Shown here: positions 1 through 8,732 of the stretch, piece after piece
Layout: every line of letters begins with the position of its first letter
Position numbering within the stretch: the first letter of the stretch is position 1
From: Crocinitomix algicola
GTDB lineage: Bacteria; Bacteroidota; Bacteroidia; Flavobacteriales_D; Crocinitomicaceae
Length of the DNA stretch: 64,000 nucleotides
Direction of reading: 5' to 3'
Assembly (NCBI RefSeq): GCF_001661595.2
Contig: NZ_LYPF02000028.1
Coordinates: 1-64,000 of the forward strand
Notes under the pieces: model-generated
What the model was told of the DNA's origin: nothing
The model's input: the letters and a program-made list of their open reading frames with translations, nothing else
The model's database searches: none
Translations under genes and position numbers: made by a program

Positions 1-1
1 A

Positions 2-1393
2 CCTCTTGGAAATCCTGATTCAGATGGTGATGGAATTGTTGATTCAAAAGACTTAGATTCTGATAATGATGGTATTTATGACATTGTCGAAGATGGTGGA
101 ATTGATGAAAACAACGATGGTATTGTAGACGATTGGACTGATTCTGATGGTGATGGCATTCCTGATTACGCAGACGCAGATGCTACTGGAGGACCCGATG
201 TTGATGGTGATGGAATAGATGATACATTACAAATAGGTGAAGATTCTGACGGGGATGGTATTTCGGATGATTTTGACGAAGACGTTGATGGAAACGGTTG
301 GGACGACGATGACAAAACGGATGGTCAAGAAGATACCGACAATGATGGTGTTACAGATCGAGTAGATTTAGACTCTGACAATGACGGAACACCAGATATA
401 ATCGAAGATGGAGGATCTGATTCAAATGGTGATGGAAAGGTGGATGATTTCACTGACGAGAATGGTGATGGTGCTGATGATACTAATATGACAGATGGGC
501 TGGACGATATTGATGGAGATGGAATACCGGATCATGAAGATGTAGATGCTGACAACGACGGTATAACTGACGCAGAAGAAAATGGCGTTCCTGATGAGAA
601 CGGTGATGGTAGAGTGGATGATTTCACCGATGAAGATGGTGATGGTTGGGATGATAACAATCAGACAACTGAACAAACAGATACTGATGATGATGGTACA
701 CCTGATGATAATGACTTGGACAGCGATAACGACGGAATCGACGATATTATAGAAGGAGGCGGTACAGATATCAACGGTGATGGTGTAATTGATGATTTCA
801 ACGATGAGAATGGAGATGGTCTAGATGATAACGATGGTGTTCAACCGCCTGATTCTGACGGAGACGGAATTGACGACTATCAAGATATTGATTCGGATAA
901 CGATGAAATTCTGGATGAAGTTGAAAATGATCCTAATGGAGATGGTAATGGACCAGACGATTCGGATAATGACGGAATTCCGGATTATCAAGACAATGAT
1001 GATGACAATGACGGAATTCTTTCCATTGATGAAGGAGATGAAGATGGAGATGGCGTTTTAGATGATTGTGATGAAGATGGAACACCTGATTATTTAGATA
1101 TTGATGCCTGTTCCGTATTTATTCCAACAGGTTTCTCTCCAAATAACGATGGTTTAAATGACTTTTTTGTCATCAACGGAGTTTCTCCAAATCAAACTGT
1201 TAGCATAACAATTTTTAATAGATGGGGAAGTAAAGTTTATGAATCAAGTGCATATGAAAATGATTGGGATGGTACAAATCAATTTGGAATGACTGCTGGT
1301 TCAAGAGAACTGCCAGCGGGAACATATTTCTATGTGATTGATTTAGGCGATGGAAGTGAAATCATCAAAAATTATTTACAGTTAGAACGATAA
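2..1393 (+). CDS. Asp-rich TSP3-repeat surface protein, T9SS type B sorting domain (5' partial)
   Basis: The frame is open from the first bases of the window, so this is the C-terminal part (about 463 codons) of a larger exported protein. Residues 1 to about 370 are thrombospondin type 3-like calcium-binding repeats (DxDxDGxxD), extremely rich in Asp, Asn and Gly. The last 90 or so residues form a gliding-motility-associated C-terminal domain (CHU_C), with the motifs PTGFSPNNDGLND, FNRWG and LPAGTYFYVIDLGDG. In Bacteroidota this domain directs export through the T9SS and attachment at the cell surface (known of the family). The PorP/SprF and OmpA genes that follow are the usual partners of such cargo. 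The upstream end and total size cannot be seen. Confidence 0.9.
   Translation, partial: PLGNPDSDGDGIVDSKDLDSDNDGIYDIVEDGGIDENNDGIVDDWTDSDGDGIPDYADADATGGPDVDGDGIDDTLQIGEDSDGDGISDDFDEDVDGNGWDDDDKTDGQEDTDNDGVTDRVDLDSDNDGTPDIIEDGGSDSNGDGKVDDFTDENGDGADDTNMTDGLDDIDGDGIPDHEDVDADNDGITDAEENGVPDENGDGRVDDFTDEDGDGWDDNNQTTEQTDTDDDGTPDDNDLDSDNDGIDDIIEGGGTDINGDGVIDDFNDENGDGLDDNDGVQPPDSDGDGIDDYQDIDSDNDEILDEVENDPNGDGNGPDDSDNDGIPDYQDNDDDNDGILSIDEGDEDGDGVLDDCDEDGTPDYLDIDACSVFIPTGFSPNNDGLNDFFVINGVSPNQTVSITIFNRWGSKVYESSAYENDWDGTNQFGMTAGSRELPAGTYFYVIDLGDGSEIIKNYLQLER
371..1060 (+). repeat. In-frame tandem repeats encoding TSP3 Ca-binding units
   Basis: Codons for the DSDNDG-type core recur at 371, 545, 719 and 890. 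The spacing is 174, 174 and 171 bases, so the unit is about 58 codons. Each unit carries NGDGxVDDFxDENGDGxDD followed by DxDxDGxPD. An earlier core lies at 56. The repetition is coding and in frame, and is typical of expandable adhesin stalks. Confidence 0.75.
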
Positions 1394-1404
1394 TATTCAA
1401 TAAA

Positions 1405-1428
1405 CAGACCGGTCTCGTTGCCGGTCTG
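1405..1428 (+). terminator. Hairpin between surface-protein gene and porP/sprF
   Basis: A perfect 8-bp stem (CAGACCGG at 1405-1412, CCGGTCTG at 1421-1428) with an 8-base loop follows the stop codon. There is no T-run, so it may be a weak terminator or an mRNA-stabilising end that sets expression between adhesin and PorP/SprF. Confidence 0.4.
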
Positions 1429-1452
1429 CTTAAGAACATCAAAATAAAACCG

Positions 1453-2382
1453 ATGAAAAAGAAAGTATTAATAATTGTAATGGCTTTACTCGGACTTCCC
1501 GCGTTTAGTCAACAGGACGCTATGTTTACTCACTACTCTTTTAACACCTTAGCTGTAAATGCTGGTTATGCTGGAAGTAGAGATGCCTTAACAGTAACTG
1601 GCTTACACCGATCACAATGGATTAGTTTTCCCGGAGCACCAATTACACAAACAATTACAGCACATGCGCCTATTTTGGAACAAAAAATGGGAATTGGTTT
1701 CTCGCTGCTAAATGATAAAATTGGACCAACAAATATGACAGGCTTTAACATCGATTTAGCTTATAAAATACAAGTTGGCGCAACAGGAAAATTAGCTTTT
1801 GGCTTAAAAGGAGGTTTAAATATGAGAAGTAGCGATTTAGCTTCTGAAGTTCAAGTAAATGATCCTGGAGATCAAGCGTTCGGAAGCGATGTACGCACAG
1901 ACTTACTCCCAAATTTTGGATTTGGATTGTATTATTCGAACCCCAAAATGTATGTCGGAATTTCAACCCCAAGATTACTTGAAAATGACCTAAATTCTAA
2001 TTTGGTTTCTACAGCTTCAGAATTGAAGAGACATTATTTCTTAATTGCAGGTACAATTTTCAACCTGAATAAAACAGGAACTATTAAATTAAAACCAACC
2101 ACTTTTTTCAAAGTTACTGAAGCTGCTCCCGTTGAGTTAGATTTGACCGCTCTTGTTTATGTTAAAGATAAATATTGGGTTGGACCAATGTGGAGATCAA
2201 CTGATGCGCTTGGTGTATTGGCAGGAATTAACATAACTGATCAATTTGGTCTAGGTTATTCTTTCGACTGGTCTTACGCTAATATTACTGGTGCATACAA
2301 CGCCGGTTCACATGAGCTCATGTTACGATACGATTTTGTATTTAAAAACAAAGGAAATATTTACTCACCTCGTTATTTTTAA
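1453..2382 (+). CDS. PorP/SprF family type IX secretion protein
   Basis: A 309-residue outer-membrane protein of the PorP/SprF family. It has a signal peptide (about residues 1-19, ending AFSQ), followed by the family hallmark start QDAMFTHYSFNTLAVNAGYAGS and LHRSQWISFPGAP. The rest is predicted beta-strand, ending in the barrel-like LMLRYDFVF. PorP/SprF proteins are linked to secretion or surface attachment of T9SS substrates. Members encoded beside giant CHU_C proteins are thought to serve that particular cargo. It lies between the Asp-rich adhesin and an OmpA protein, so the three probably form one unit. The ATG at 1453 gives a normal signal peptide. Confidence 0.93.
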   Translation: MKKKVLIIVMALLGLPAFSQQDAMFTHYSFNTLAVNAGYAGSRDALTVTGLHRSQWISFPGAPITQTITAHAPILEQKMGIGFSLLNDKIGPTNMTGFNIDLAYKIQVGATGKLAFGLKGGLNMRSSDLASEVQVNDPGDQAFGSDVRTDLLPNFGFGLYYSNPKMYVGISTPRLLENDLNSNLVSTASELKRHYFLIAGTIFNLNKTGTIKLKPTTFFKVTEAAPVELDLTALVYVKDKYWVGPMWRSTDALGVLAGINITDQFGLGYSFDWSYANITGAYNAGSHELMLRYDFVFKNKGNIYSPRYF

Positions 2383-2391
2383 TTGATAATT

Positions 2392-4662
2392 ATGAAAAGG
2401 ATATTATTACCTATTTATACCCTGTTTTTCTTTTCTGTAGGATTTGCGCAAGAAATAAGTGGTGGAAAATTAAAAAAAGCTGAAACCAATTACGAACAAT
2501 TTTCTTATGACCGTGCAATAGGACGATATGAAGATCTGCAAAGCTCATCCATTGAAGCGAAAAGAAATTTAGCAATGAGCTACTGGAAATCAAATAATCT
2601 TGAAAAAGCCGATTCTGTTTTCGCAATCATCGTTAAAATGAATGAGCATAACGCTCAAGACGAATACAACTATGGTCAAATCCTAAAGGAAGAAGAAAAA
2701 TATGACAAGGCAAATATTTGGCTTGAAAAATTTGCAACTGCTCACCCAAATGAATTGAGAAGTGTAGAGTTTCAATCAAAAAGAAGTACCCTCGGAGATT
2801 TGAGAAAAAATAATCCTCAATTTGCTGTTAAAAATCTTGAAATAAATTCTAAACACCAAGACTTTGGTGCGGCGATTTATAAAGATCAAATTGTTTTTGC
2901 ATCCAGTCGTGAGAAGGACAAACCGATTATCCGTCGTTGGAACTGGAATCAACTCCCTTTTCTAGATATCTATACGGCTGACCGTACGAACACAAATGAG
3001 CTCGAAAATGTCAGTCTACTCAACAAACAAATCAATAAAAAATTTCACGAAGGACCTGTTGCTTTTAATTTTGACGGAACAAAAATGATTTTTACACGCA
3101 ATAATTATTCTGAAAAAGCATCTGATAAAAAAATTAGACTGAAATTGTTTAGCGTTGAAAAAGATTCAAGTAGTGGTGAATGGATAAATTTAAAATCGCT
3201 TCCTTTCAACTCCCCAGAACACTCAGTTGGTCAACCCAGCATTAGTAAAGATGGAAAATGGCTCTATTTTGCATCTGACATGCCAGGAGGAATTGGCGGA
3301 GTTGATTTATATAAAGCAGAAATAAAAGCTGATGGCACCTATGGGCCGGCAATAAACCTTGGCGATGCAATTAACACTGAGGGTGATGAAATGTTCCCCT
3401 TTATACATAATTCGAACGAACTGTTTGTGTATGCCTCAAATGGTAAGTTTGGTTTAGGTGGTTTAGATGTTTTCGTCACTCAAATAAACAAAGATGGTAC
3501 TTTCGGAAAAACTATTAATCCCGGAGCTCCAATAAATTCGAACCGTGATGACTTCTCTTTTATTCTCAACGAAGATCAAACAGAAGGGTATTTTGCTTCG
3601 AATAGAGCTGGTGGAAAAGGGAGTGATGATATCTATTCATTCACAATGAATGCTCCTTTCGTCTTTGGAAAAACTATGAAAGGAATCTTTGTTGACAAAG
3701 AAGGTAATGTGATTAACGAGTTTTCTTTTAAAGTAATTGGGCCTGATGGATCAGTTGTATTAGAAGGAATTACGAGTGACGACCTTCCTTTTAATATGAG
3801 TATTTTAGACAATACAGAATATGATGTTAAAGCAACGAAAGAAGGTTATTTTGATGTGGTTGCTAAGTTTGATGATTCGATATCAGAAGAGAATGAAATT
3901 GAAGTTGAGTTTCTTGCTGTTAAAGATCCAGGTATCTCACTTTATACACTCATAAAAGATAAATCAACGGAAAACCCTATTGAGGGTGCTCAAATTTTCT
4001 TAACCGATAATTTGAATGGTGAAATCGTAAAATTTGAAACGAAAGAAAGTGGAGACTTCCTCTACCCATTAACCGAAAAAAGGTTAGGTGACAAAGGGGA
4101 TTATGCCATAACCATTAACAAATCAGGATACCTTTCAAAGTCGGGAACATTTAAAATGAGTTTTGATAAAGAGGGACAATATAATGTATCTCAATATTTA
4201 GATTTAGCAATGGAGCCCATCGAGGTTGGTGGAGATCTCTCCAAAATTATTGACATTAACCCTATCTATTTTGACCTGGGGAAATATGCAATTCGTCCTG
4301 ATGCCGCAATTGAACTTGATAAAATTGTAAAAGTAATGAATGAAAACCCAGAAATGGTTATTGAGCTCGGTTCACATACTGATTCGAGAGGTAGTGAATC
4401 CTCGAATGCTTCCCTATCAGCTAAACGAGCCAAAGCCTCTGCTGCATATATTGCTGAGCGAATTACTAATCCCGAGCGTATTTACGGAAAAGGATATGGG
4501 GAATCAAAACCAAATACTGTGGATGCAACGGCAGACGGAGGTGATGCTGAACAAGTATTGACAGAAGATTTTATCAATGCATTCAAAGGAAAAAACAAAT
4601 CATTATTCGATAAATATCATCAATATAATCGTAGAACTGAATTTATCATTATTAAGATGTAA
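2392..4662 (+). CDS. OmpA-family protein with PD40-like repeats
   Basis: About 756 residues. The signal peptide is MKRILLPIYTLFFFSVGFAQ. A TPR-like stretch follows (about residues 20-135), then a beta-propeller region with WD40-like PD40 repeats (GQPSISKDGKWLYFASD, GYFASNRAGGKGSDDIY) to about 430, two carboxypeptidase-regulatory-like beta domains, and a C-terminal OmpA peptidoglycan-binding domain (YFDLGKYAIRPDAAIELD, GSHTDSRGS, NRRTEF). It probably anchors the PorP/SprF-adhesin assembly to the cell wall. The ATG at 2392 was chosen over an in-frame TTG at 2383 because it starts the signal peptide cleanly. The gap to porP/sprF is 9 bases, so an operon is likely. Confidence 0.9.
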   Translation: MKRILLPIYTLFFFSVGFAQEISGGKLKKAETNYEQFSYDRAIGRYEDLQSSSIEAKRNLAMSYWKSNNLEKADSVFAIIVKMNEHNAQDEYNYGQILKEEEKYDKANIWLEKFATAHPNELRSVEFQSKRSTLGDLRKNNPQFAVKNLEINSKHQDFGAAIYKDQIVFASSREKDKPIIRRWNWNQLPFLDIYTADRTNTNELENVSLLNKQINKKFHEGPVAFNFDGTKMIFTRNNYSEKASDKKIRLKLFSVEKDSSSGEWINLKSLPFNSPEHSVGQPSISKDGKWLYFASDMPGGIGGVDLYKAEIKADGTYGPAINLGDAINTEGDEMFPFIHNSNELFVYASNGKFGLGGLDVFVTQINKDGTFGKTINPGAPINSNRDDFSFILNEDQTEGYFASNRAGGKGSDDIYSFTMNAPFVFGKTMKGIFVDKEGNVINEFSFKVIGPDGSVVLEGITSDDLPFNMSILDNTEYDVKATKEGYFDVVAKFDDSISEENEIEVEFLAVKDPGISLYTLIKDKSTENPIEGAQIFLTDNLNGEIVKFETKESGDFLYPLTEKRLGDKGDYAITINKSGYLSKSGTFKMSFDKEGQYNVSQYLDLAMEPIEVGGDLSKIIDINPIYFDLGKYAIRPDAAIELDKIVKVMNENPEMVIELGSHTDSRGSESSNASLSAKRAKASAAYIAERITNPERIYGKGYGESKPNTVDATADGGDAEQVLTEDFINAFKGKNKSLFDKYHQYNRRTEFIIIKM

Positions 4663-4683
4663 AGTCCTTATGTTCTAAACCTT

Positions 4684-4717
4684 AAAACTCCAGTAGAATT
4701 TACTACTGGAGTTTTTT
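4684..4717 (+). terminator. Rho-independent terminator after the OmpA gene
   Basis: A perfect 10-bp stem (ACTCCAGTAG at 4687-4696, CTACTGGAGT at 4703-4712), loop AATTTA, with an A-run before and a T-run after. It sits between convergent genes and could act in both directions. Confidence 0.85.
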
Positions 4718-4733
4718 ATTTTATACCGGAACT

Positions 4734-5099
4734 TTATTGTTTTAAGCCTAATTTATACTGAAAAATTAAGGCAATATTTTCAGCTTTTGAAAGCGCTTCA
4801 TCTGCTTTATCTCCCTCAAAATTATCCGCTAAAGTTTTTTCAAATAATTGTAACCAACGATTAAAATGGTTTTCGGTTAAAGGAAGCTTTTCATGTACTT
4901 GATATGGACTTCCTTTAAATCCTCCGCTAGCAAATAATAACGTCTCCCAAAATTGATACATCCGCTCTAAATGAGTCGACCAATTATTACCGATAATTTG
5001 ATTAAAGATCGGGCCGATTGACTGGTCTTTTCGAACAGCCGAATAAAACAAATCGACCAAATCTTTAATCTCATCCCGACTCTTAATTACCCGTTTCAT
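4734..5099 (-). CDS. Group III truncated haemoglobin
   Basis: A 121-residue 2-over-2 globin. Family features seen: the N-terminal helix with LVDLFYSAVRKDQSIGPIF, the WETLLFASGGFKGSPYQVHEKLPL segment whose His is the expected proximal haem ligand, and HFNRWLQLF. Group III truncated haemoglobins are small cytoplasmic haem proteins linked to oxygen and nitric-oxide handling. The start codon overlaps the stop of the upstream membrane-protein gene by 4 bases, so the two are translationally coupled. An Fe-S-type Rrf2 regulator is encoded just upstream on the same strand, which suggests NO or redox control. Confidence 0.88.
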   Translation of the reverse strand: MKRVIKSRDEIKDLVDLFYSAVRKDQSIGPIFNQIIGNNWSTHLERMYQFWETLLFASGGFKGSPYQVHEKLPLTENHFNRWLQLFEKTLADNFEGDKADEALSKAENIALIFQYKLGLKQ

Positions 5100-5380
5100 G
5101 CTGCCAGTAATTCAAACATTATAATGGCGATATTAAGAATTAATGATCCGTAAAACACTTTTAAGGTAATTTTGATGTCTGCTTGGGCAATACATAAAGC
5201 GTTCGTTACCATGGCTGCCGCAGCAGTTAGACTTAGTAACAGAATGTTTTCAGAATATTTTAACACGTGCATTGCCGCAATTGAAGCAATACAACTTCCA
5301 AAAACCAATATGAATGCCTGTGTTGCATAAGCATATTTCGTCATAAAATTTTGATTCTCCATTTTTACTTGATTTTCCAT
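5096..5380 (-). CDS. Small integral membrane protein in the haemoglobin operon
   Basis: 94 residues with about three hydrophobic segments (roughly 17-40, 45-65 and 72-93). I do not recognise a named family. It is coupled to the truncated haemoglobin gene by a 4-base overlap (ATGA) and lies directly downstream of the Rrf2 regulator. A role in handling nitric oxide or respiratory stress is inferred from position only. A second Met at codon 7 is an alternative start. Confidence 0.7.
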   Translation of the reverse strand: MENQVKMENQNFMTKYAYATQAFILVFGSCIASIAAMHVLKYSENILLLSLTAAAAMVTNALCIAQADIKITLKVFYGSLILNIAIIMFELLAA

Positions 5381-5382
5381 AA

Positions 5383-5394
5383 TTAATATATTAA
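5383..5394. promoter_or_regulatory. Palindrome before the membrane protein-haemoglobin pair
   Basis: TTAATATATTAA is a perfect 12-base palindrome three bases before the start codon. A candidate Rrf2 operator. AT-rich palindromes also arise by chance in this DNA. Confidence 0.3.
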
Positions 5395-5426
5395 GACCTT
5401 TTTATCTTTTAATTGTTTAAATTTTT

Positions 5427-5864
5427 TTACACCTTTAAAAAAGTAGCCCCGTCCTTCATCCCAATCGCCAAATCATGCACCGTAGTTTCACGTAACATCT
5501 TCACCAAATTCGTTCGAATATCTTTGAATTGATGATGGATTGGACAAGGTTTTTCGGGATTACATGCCTTCAAGCCCAATCCGCATTCTTCCATCAACTC
5601 CTCTCCGTCAATTGCTTTTACGATTTGATACAATCTCAAATTTTCCATGTTTACAATAGGAATTTCAAATCCCCCTCGTGGCCCTTTAATTGATGAAACA
5701 ATTTTATTACGCGATAATGTTTGCAAAATCTTTGCTGTGAATGCTTCTGGTGATGCTATCTCTTTAGCAATCACCTTCAATCCGACACGTTCGCCGTTCA
5801 ACGAATGTTGCGCAATTAAAACTGTCGCACGAATACCATATTCACAAGCTTTTGAAAAAATCAT
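5427..5864 (-). CDS. Rrf2-family Fe-S transcriptional regulator (NsrR/IscR-like)
   Basis: 145 residues. The N-terminal winged helix starts MIFSKACEYGIRATVLIAQ and carries the recognition region EAFTAKILQTLSRNKIVSS followed by GPRGGF. Three cysteines in CGLGLKACNPEKPC (spacing C-x6-C-x5-C) are placed like the cluster ligands of IscR and NsrR, so a [2Fe-2S] or [4Fe-4S] cluster is expected. NsrR proteins sense nitric oxide and repress haemoglobin genes. The downstream membrane protein and truncated haemoglobin fit that role, but the sequence alone does not separate NsrR from IscR. The gap to the next gene is 46 bases and holds a palindrome. Confidence 0.85.
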   Translation of the reverse strand: MIFSKACEYGIRATVLIAQHSLNGERVGLKVIAKEIASPEAFTAKILQTLSRNKIVSSIKGPRGGFEIPIVNMENLRLYQIVKAIDGEELMEECGLGLKACNPEKPCPIHHQFKDIRTNLVKMLRETTVHDLAIGMKDGATFLKV

Positions 5865-5880
5865 TTCAACTTTCTTGCTA

Positions 5881-5888
5881 CAAATATA
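5881..5888 (-). promoter_or_regulatory. Bacteroidota -7 box of the Rrf2 gene
   Basis: On the minus strand this reads TATATTTG, matching TAnnTTTG, about 16 bases before the start codon at 5864. No clear -33 TTTG was seen. Confidence 0.55.
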
Positions 5889-5931
5889 ATGGAAATATTA
5901 AATAAAGGACATTTTTATCCGAAATAAAAAT

Positions 5932-5939
5932 TATCTTTG
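5932..5939 (+). promoter_or_regulatory. Bacteroidota -7 box of the 5-formyl-THF cyclo-ligase gene
   Basis: TATCTTTG matches TAnnTTTG and lies 15 bases before the ATG at 5955. The in-frame TTG at 5937 is inside this box, so it cannot be the start if the promoter is real. Confidence 0.55.
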
Positions 5940-5954
5940 AAAAAAAAACTCATC

Positions 5955-6503
5955 ATGGATATTGTTAAAGCTAAATCATTACTTCGAAAAGAAATGCAAA
6001 CGCAACGAGATCACCTCAACCATAATGAAAAATCGTCTTACGATCAAAAGATTTGTGAGGCGCTGATTAAACTCGTTGAGAATCGTGAATGTAAAGTGGT
6101 GCATGTCTATATCCCAATGGGATCTGAAATTAACATTATCCCTTTTATTCAGTATTTACTTAACAATAACATTAAAGTAATAGCCCCTAAAACGTTAGCA
6201 AAGCCTATACTTGAAAATCGTGTGCTTAGTTCATTAAACGATTTAGAAAAAGGTGTTTTTGGAACAGTTCATCCAAAAAATTCAACACCTTATACAGGAT
6301 CCATTGATCTTGTTGTAATACCCGGTTTGGCGATTGATAAAAATGCTTATCGCTTAGGATATGGTGGCGGCTATTATGACACATTTTTAGCGAAATATCC
6401 GAACGCTTTTAAAGTTGGAATTTATTATCCATTTCAATGTGTTGAACAGGTACCAACAGAACCTCATGATATTCCGCTTGACGTAGTGGTAATCCATGAT
6501 TAA
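5955..6503 (+). CDS. 5-formyltetrahydrofolate cyclo-ligase
   Basis: 182 residues. The enzyme uses ATP to convert 5-formyl-THF to 5,10-methenyl-THF in cytoplasmic one-carbon metabolism. It shows the family C-terminal signature RLGYGGGYYDTFLAKYP, the preceding VIPGLAIDKN, and an N-terminal basic helix KAKSLLRKEMQTQRD. Length is normal. The ATG at 5955 is preferred because a promoter box covers the upstream TTG. It is divergent from the Rrf2 regulator with a gap of about 90 bases. A single-gene transcript is likely. Confidence 0.92.
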   Translation: MDIVKAKSLLRKEMQTQRDHLNHNEKSSYDQKICEALIKLVENRECKVVHVYIPMGSEINIIPFIQYLLNNNIKVIAPKTLAKPILENRVLSSLNDLEKGVFGTVHPKNSTPYTGSIDLVVIPGLAIDKNAYRLGYGGGYYDTFLAKYPNAFKVGIYYPFQCVEQVPTEPHDIPLDVVVIHD

Positions 6504-6600
6504 ACAACAAATTCTTGTTCTTCTTTAACGGATAATAAATTCGTTTCTTAAACCTTTTCCAATTATTGCTGTCTATTGGCGATTAATGTAGTATTGAACT

Positions 6601-7842
6601 ATGAAGTTTAGACCTGCACTCATACTCGTCACATTAATTTTATGGATATCCCATCCTAGCTTTAGTCAAAAATATTACAACACCGCATGTGATTCAATTT
6701 TGAACGATTCCATGCTTCAAATCATTCCTCTCGACGAACACCGGCTGGTACATACCTATGCAGAAAGAAGTTGGGTGTATTGCAGTCCTCACTTGAAAAG
6801 TGAAAAAGTTGGCCACTTACCATTTAACACCAAATTGAATTGTTTAGAAGATGTAACCGTTCTTTATACAGACTCAATTAAACAAGTGCTGAATAATAAA
6901 GTGAGTTATAGAGAATATAATCGACGAGTTGAATGGGTTAAGATATCTTATCAAACAAATTTTTCACAATTTGGATATGTTTTAAAAGCTGATTTAGCGG
7001 ATGAATATATTCCGGACATTCCAGCAGTTGCCAAATTATACCAAACAAGTCATGAAAGAACGTTTAATTTGAAACTTGTTTCTTCCAATCAAAAACAACT
7101 TGAATCAATTGACGAAATAAAACTACCCTATCTTCATGGAAAAAGGTTTACAATTAGAAAGGATCTAGCTTTAACCAATTGTTCTTCATTTTTAATTTAT
7201 GAGACCTTCAGAATGAGTTGCCCAGGCACCTTAAGTTTACACGTGATTGGTATTCATCAACACGGTTTTACGCCCATATCGAATTCCCATTCTTCAGGAG
7301 AAGCCAATTTGTTTGATAGTGAAACTAATTACCTCCCGGTAAAACTAAAAAACGGTGAAATTCAATTAGTTCCTGACGGGATGTTAATGCAGACCAAGAA
7401 TTTTGAAGACAAAGTAGGATATCCATATCCCGATAAAGTTGGAGTTCCCATATCAAATTTAATGATTAAAACCAGAACATACACAGAAGAGGTATTGGAT
7501 GCAAACGGCGAATTAATTGAAGATGATCACCACAATTATAAAGTGAATATAGTCGAAGAAGAACCTGAAATGTACTTTTGGAATAAAAATGAAATGAATA
7601 AACTTGGTCCTGTCCATTTCCTTAATTTAATTGAAAAATGTCACACTAAAAAAGATACCGTCATGCAGAAAGTTCTTGCTCCTTTGCAAGCGAAGGAAAA
7701 AAACAGAGATCAACAATCTGGAAGCACTGCTCTCGTCACGGATTCACCTTCTCAACAAAATTATCTATTGTTACTTTTATTCTTTTTACTCGGTACAGTT
7801 TTTTCTTTTTTAATCACTTTTGTTATTAAGAATAACGTCTAA
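6601..7842 (+). CDS. Hypothetical exported protein with C-terminal membrane anchor
   Basis: 413 residues with a signal peptide (ending PSFSQ) and one C-terminal transmembrane helix (about 388-409, YLLLLLFFLLGTVFSFLI) followed by the short basic tail KNNV. The region at about 50-135 (RSWVYCSPHLKSEKVGHLP, then VEWVKISY and FGYVLKADL) resembles a bacterial SH3-like fold as used for cell-wall or ligand binding. That is my inference from spacing, not a firm match. The middle contains several polar acidic stretches. I do not recognise the family. It stands alone, with about 100 bases on either side. Confidence 0.72.
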   Translation: MKFRPALILVTLILWISHPSFSQKYYNTACDSILNDSMLQIIPLDEHRLVHTYAERSWVYCSPHLKSEKVGHLPFNTKLNCLEDVTVLYTDSIKQVLNNKVSYREYNRRVEWVKISYQTNFSQFGYVLKADLADEYIPDIPAVAKLYQTSHERTFNLKLVSSNQKQLESIDEIKLPYLHGKRFTIRKDLALTNCSSFLIYETFRMSCPGTLSLHVIGIHQHGFTPISNSHSSGEANLFDSETNYLPVKLKNGEIQLVPDGMLMQTKNFEDKVGYPYPDKVGVPISNLMIKTRTYTEEVLDANGELIEDDHHNYKVNIVEEEPEMYFWNKNEMNKLGPVHFLNLIEKCHTKKDTVMQKVLAPLQAKEKNRDQQSGSTALVTDSPSQQNYLLLLLFFLLGTVFSFLITFVIKNNV

Positions 7843-7952
7843 TTTTACATTACTTTTAAATACTTTTCGATAAAAAACTTGAAATATTAGATGTTTTTTG
7901 TTAAATTAAGGCAAGAATGCGTTATTATTTATAATCCTACAAATTGTTATTT

Positions 7953-8273
7953 ATGGCTCCCTCTGCACAAAAAACATTATCAGAACTAATTAATGAATTA
8001 GCTTACGCTGGATTCAACGAGAGTTTTATTGCAAAAGAAAAATATTTTCAGGGCATCTACACTAAAAAATCCTACCGCCCTGAAAATTTAAAAATTCTTG
8101 GCACCTATCGTTTTGAAGGTGATACAAATCCTGCCGATCAAGCCACTTTATTTGCTATAGAGGCTGAAAACGGAACAAAAGGAACACTGGTAATGAACTA
8201 CAGCTACGCGAAAAATCAAAATGATGAATTAATTAAGCAACTCAAAGAGCGATCGCGGGCTGAGTTGCTCTAA
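7953..8273 (+). CDS. Small conserved Bacteroidota protein of unknown function
   Basis: 106 residues from the ATG at 7953; an in-frame TTG at 7944 adds only three residues. The motif GTYRFEGDTNPADQATLFAI with a following GTKGTLVMNYSYAKN is shared, from memory, by a small family often labelled phosphoribosylpyrophosphate synthetase in databases. It is far too short for that enzyme and the label should not be trusted. It lies 17 bases before the next gene, which suggests a two-gene unit. Confidence 0.7.
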   Translation: MAPSAQKTLSELINELAYAGFNESFIAKEKYFQGIYTKKSYRPENLKILGTYRFEGDTNPADQATLFAIEAENGTKGTLVMNYSYAKNQNDELIKQLKERSRAELL

Positions 8274-8290
8274 CCTACTAAAAACCTACA

Positions 8291-8728
8291 ATGAGTGAAA
8301 AGCGAATCGTGTTAAATTGTGCTACGGTTGAAAATCTTTCACAAGGCTTTATTCGAATTATTTATAACAAACATGAGATGATTAACCTCGAGGATGTTAA
8401 AGAGGTAGAGAAAGCCTATATCGAATTATCAGAAGGAGAACCAATTTATAGCATTATGCTGACGACCGGAAGAAGTCTTAAATTTTCGGATGAAGCACAA
8501 AAATTTTTAGCAAATGAAGCAGAAATAACCGAGCGAATGCATGGCTCGGCTATTGTTCTTGACAACCTAGCCATACGTTTATTAACGAACTTTTTTATTA
8601 AAGTATTCAAACCAAAATTCCCTACAAAAATGTTCAAATCTGAAACAGCCGCTTTAGCTTGGCTTGAAATGTTGAAAGAAAATTATGAAGTTAGCCTTTT
8701 GTTAAAAAATGACAAGAAGGAAAAATAA
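8291..8728 (+). CDS. Hypothetical cytoplasmic protein, STAS/SpoIIAA-like
   Basis: 145 residues, soluble, no signal peptide. The alternation of short strands and helices (EMINLEDVKEVEKAYIELSEGEPIY, then GSAIVLDNLAIRLLTNFFIK, then SETAALAWLEML) resembles the SpoIIAA-like proteins of Bacteroidota, whose function is unknown. The match is from general pattern only. It follows the small conserved gene by 17 bases and precedes an ArsR regulator that has its own promoter. Confidence 0.65.
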   Translation: MSEKRIVLNCATVENLSQGFIRIIYNKHEMINLEDVKEVEKAYIELSEGEPIYSIMLTTGRSLKFSDEAQKFLANEAEITERMHGSAIVLDNLAIRLLTNFFIKVFKPKFPTKMFKSETAALAWLEMLKENYEVSLLLKNDKKEK

Positions 8729-8732
8729 TTAA

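Noticed and set aside
371-1060. Possible CRISPR-like direct repeats
   Set aside because: The repeats are long, in frame, diverged and lie inside a TSP3-repeat protein; there are no spacers of uniform length or cas genes.
5937-5954. TTG start for 5-formyl-THF cyclo-ligase
   Set aside because: The TTG lies within the predicted -7 box and adds only a poly-Lys leader; the ATG at 5955 fits the family.
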